From NCBI GenBank assembly GCA_934692295.1, contig CAKUTL010000068.1, positions 1 through 6,503 of the forward strand: DNA of 6,503 nt. The letters are read 5' to 3'. Shown in pieces: positions 6,489-6,503 of this stretch. Positions within the stretch are counted from its first letter, which is position 1. Every line of letters starts with the position of its first letter. Origin of the DNA: an uncultured Candidatus Melainabacteria bacterium. Lineage in GTDB: Bacteria; Cyanobacteriota; Vampirovibrionia; Gastranaerophilales; Gastranaerophilaceae. The notes below the pieces were generated by a model. That model ran no database searches and was not told the origin of the DNA. It was given only the letters and a program-made list of their open reading frames with translations. Made by a program: the position numbers and the translations under genes.

Positions 6489-6497
6489 ATTATATCA
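6489..6497 (-). promoter_or_regulatory. Extended -10 promoter of the 6S-like RNA
   Basis: On the - strand TGATATAAT (6489-6497) is a perfect extended -10 element (TG, one base, TATAAT). A start 7-8 nt downstream falls at 6481-6482, exactly where the closing stem of the RNA begins. Any -35 box lies beyond the window edge. Confidence 0.7.
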
Positions 6498-6503
6498 TAT
6501 TTT

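Overview
The window is AT-rich bacterial chromosome with five complete protein genes, one gene cut by the left edge, and one structured RNA gene. The organism is probably a non-photosynthetic relative of the Cyanobacteria (Melainabacteria/Vampirovibrionia, perhaps Gastranaerophilales). This is inference from low GC, a cyanobacterial-style PilT, a CpaE-like ATPase and a 6S-like RNA. No taxonomic marker gene is present, so the assignment is tentative.

Left block (1-1639, + strand): the C-terminal three quarters of the type IV pilus retraction ATPase PilT, followed 34 nt later by a gene for a roughly six-helix membrane protein of unknown function, probably in the same transcript. These converge, with only 7 nt between stop codons, on uvrB.

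Middle block (1647-4642): uvrB (- strand, nucleotide excision repair) is divergent from a second polytopic membrane protein gene (+ strand) across a 95-nt promoter region. The two membrane proteins on either side of uvrB look like distant relatives of each other. The second one ends at a strong hairpin terminator that lies between convergent genes.

Right block (4694-6503, all - strand): reading leftwards from the right edge there is an extended -10 promoter, an RNA of about 171 nt that folds into a 6S-like rod with an open centre, a second promoter, a CpaE/TadZ-type ATPase (degenerate receiver domain plus MinD/ParA-like domain), and a tightly coupled 117-codon gene of unknown function. A pilus ATPase at one end and a CpaE-like positioning ATPase at the other suggest a surface-pilus theme, but no other pilus or Tad genes are visible.

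The most interesting items are the 6S-like RNA, which folds coherently by hand, the CpaE-like ATPase with its unknown small partner, and the pair of related membrane proteins. No mobile element, CRISPR array or tRNA was seen.
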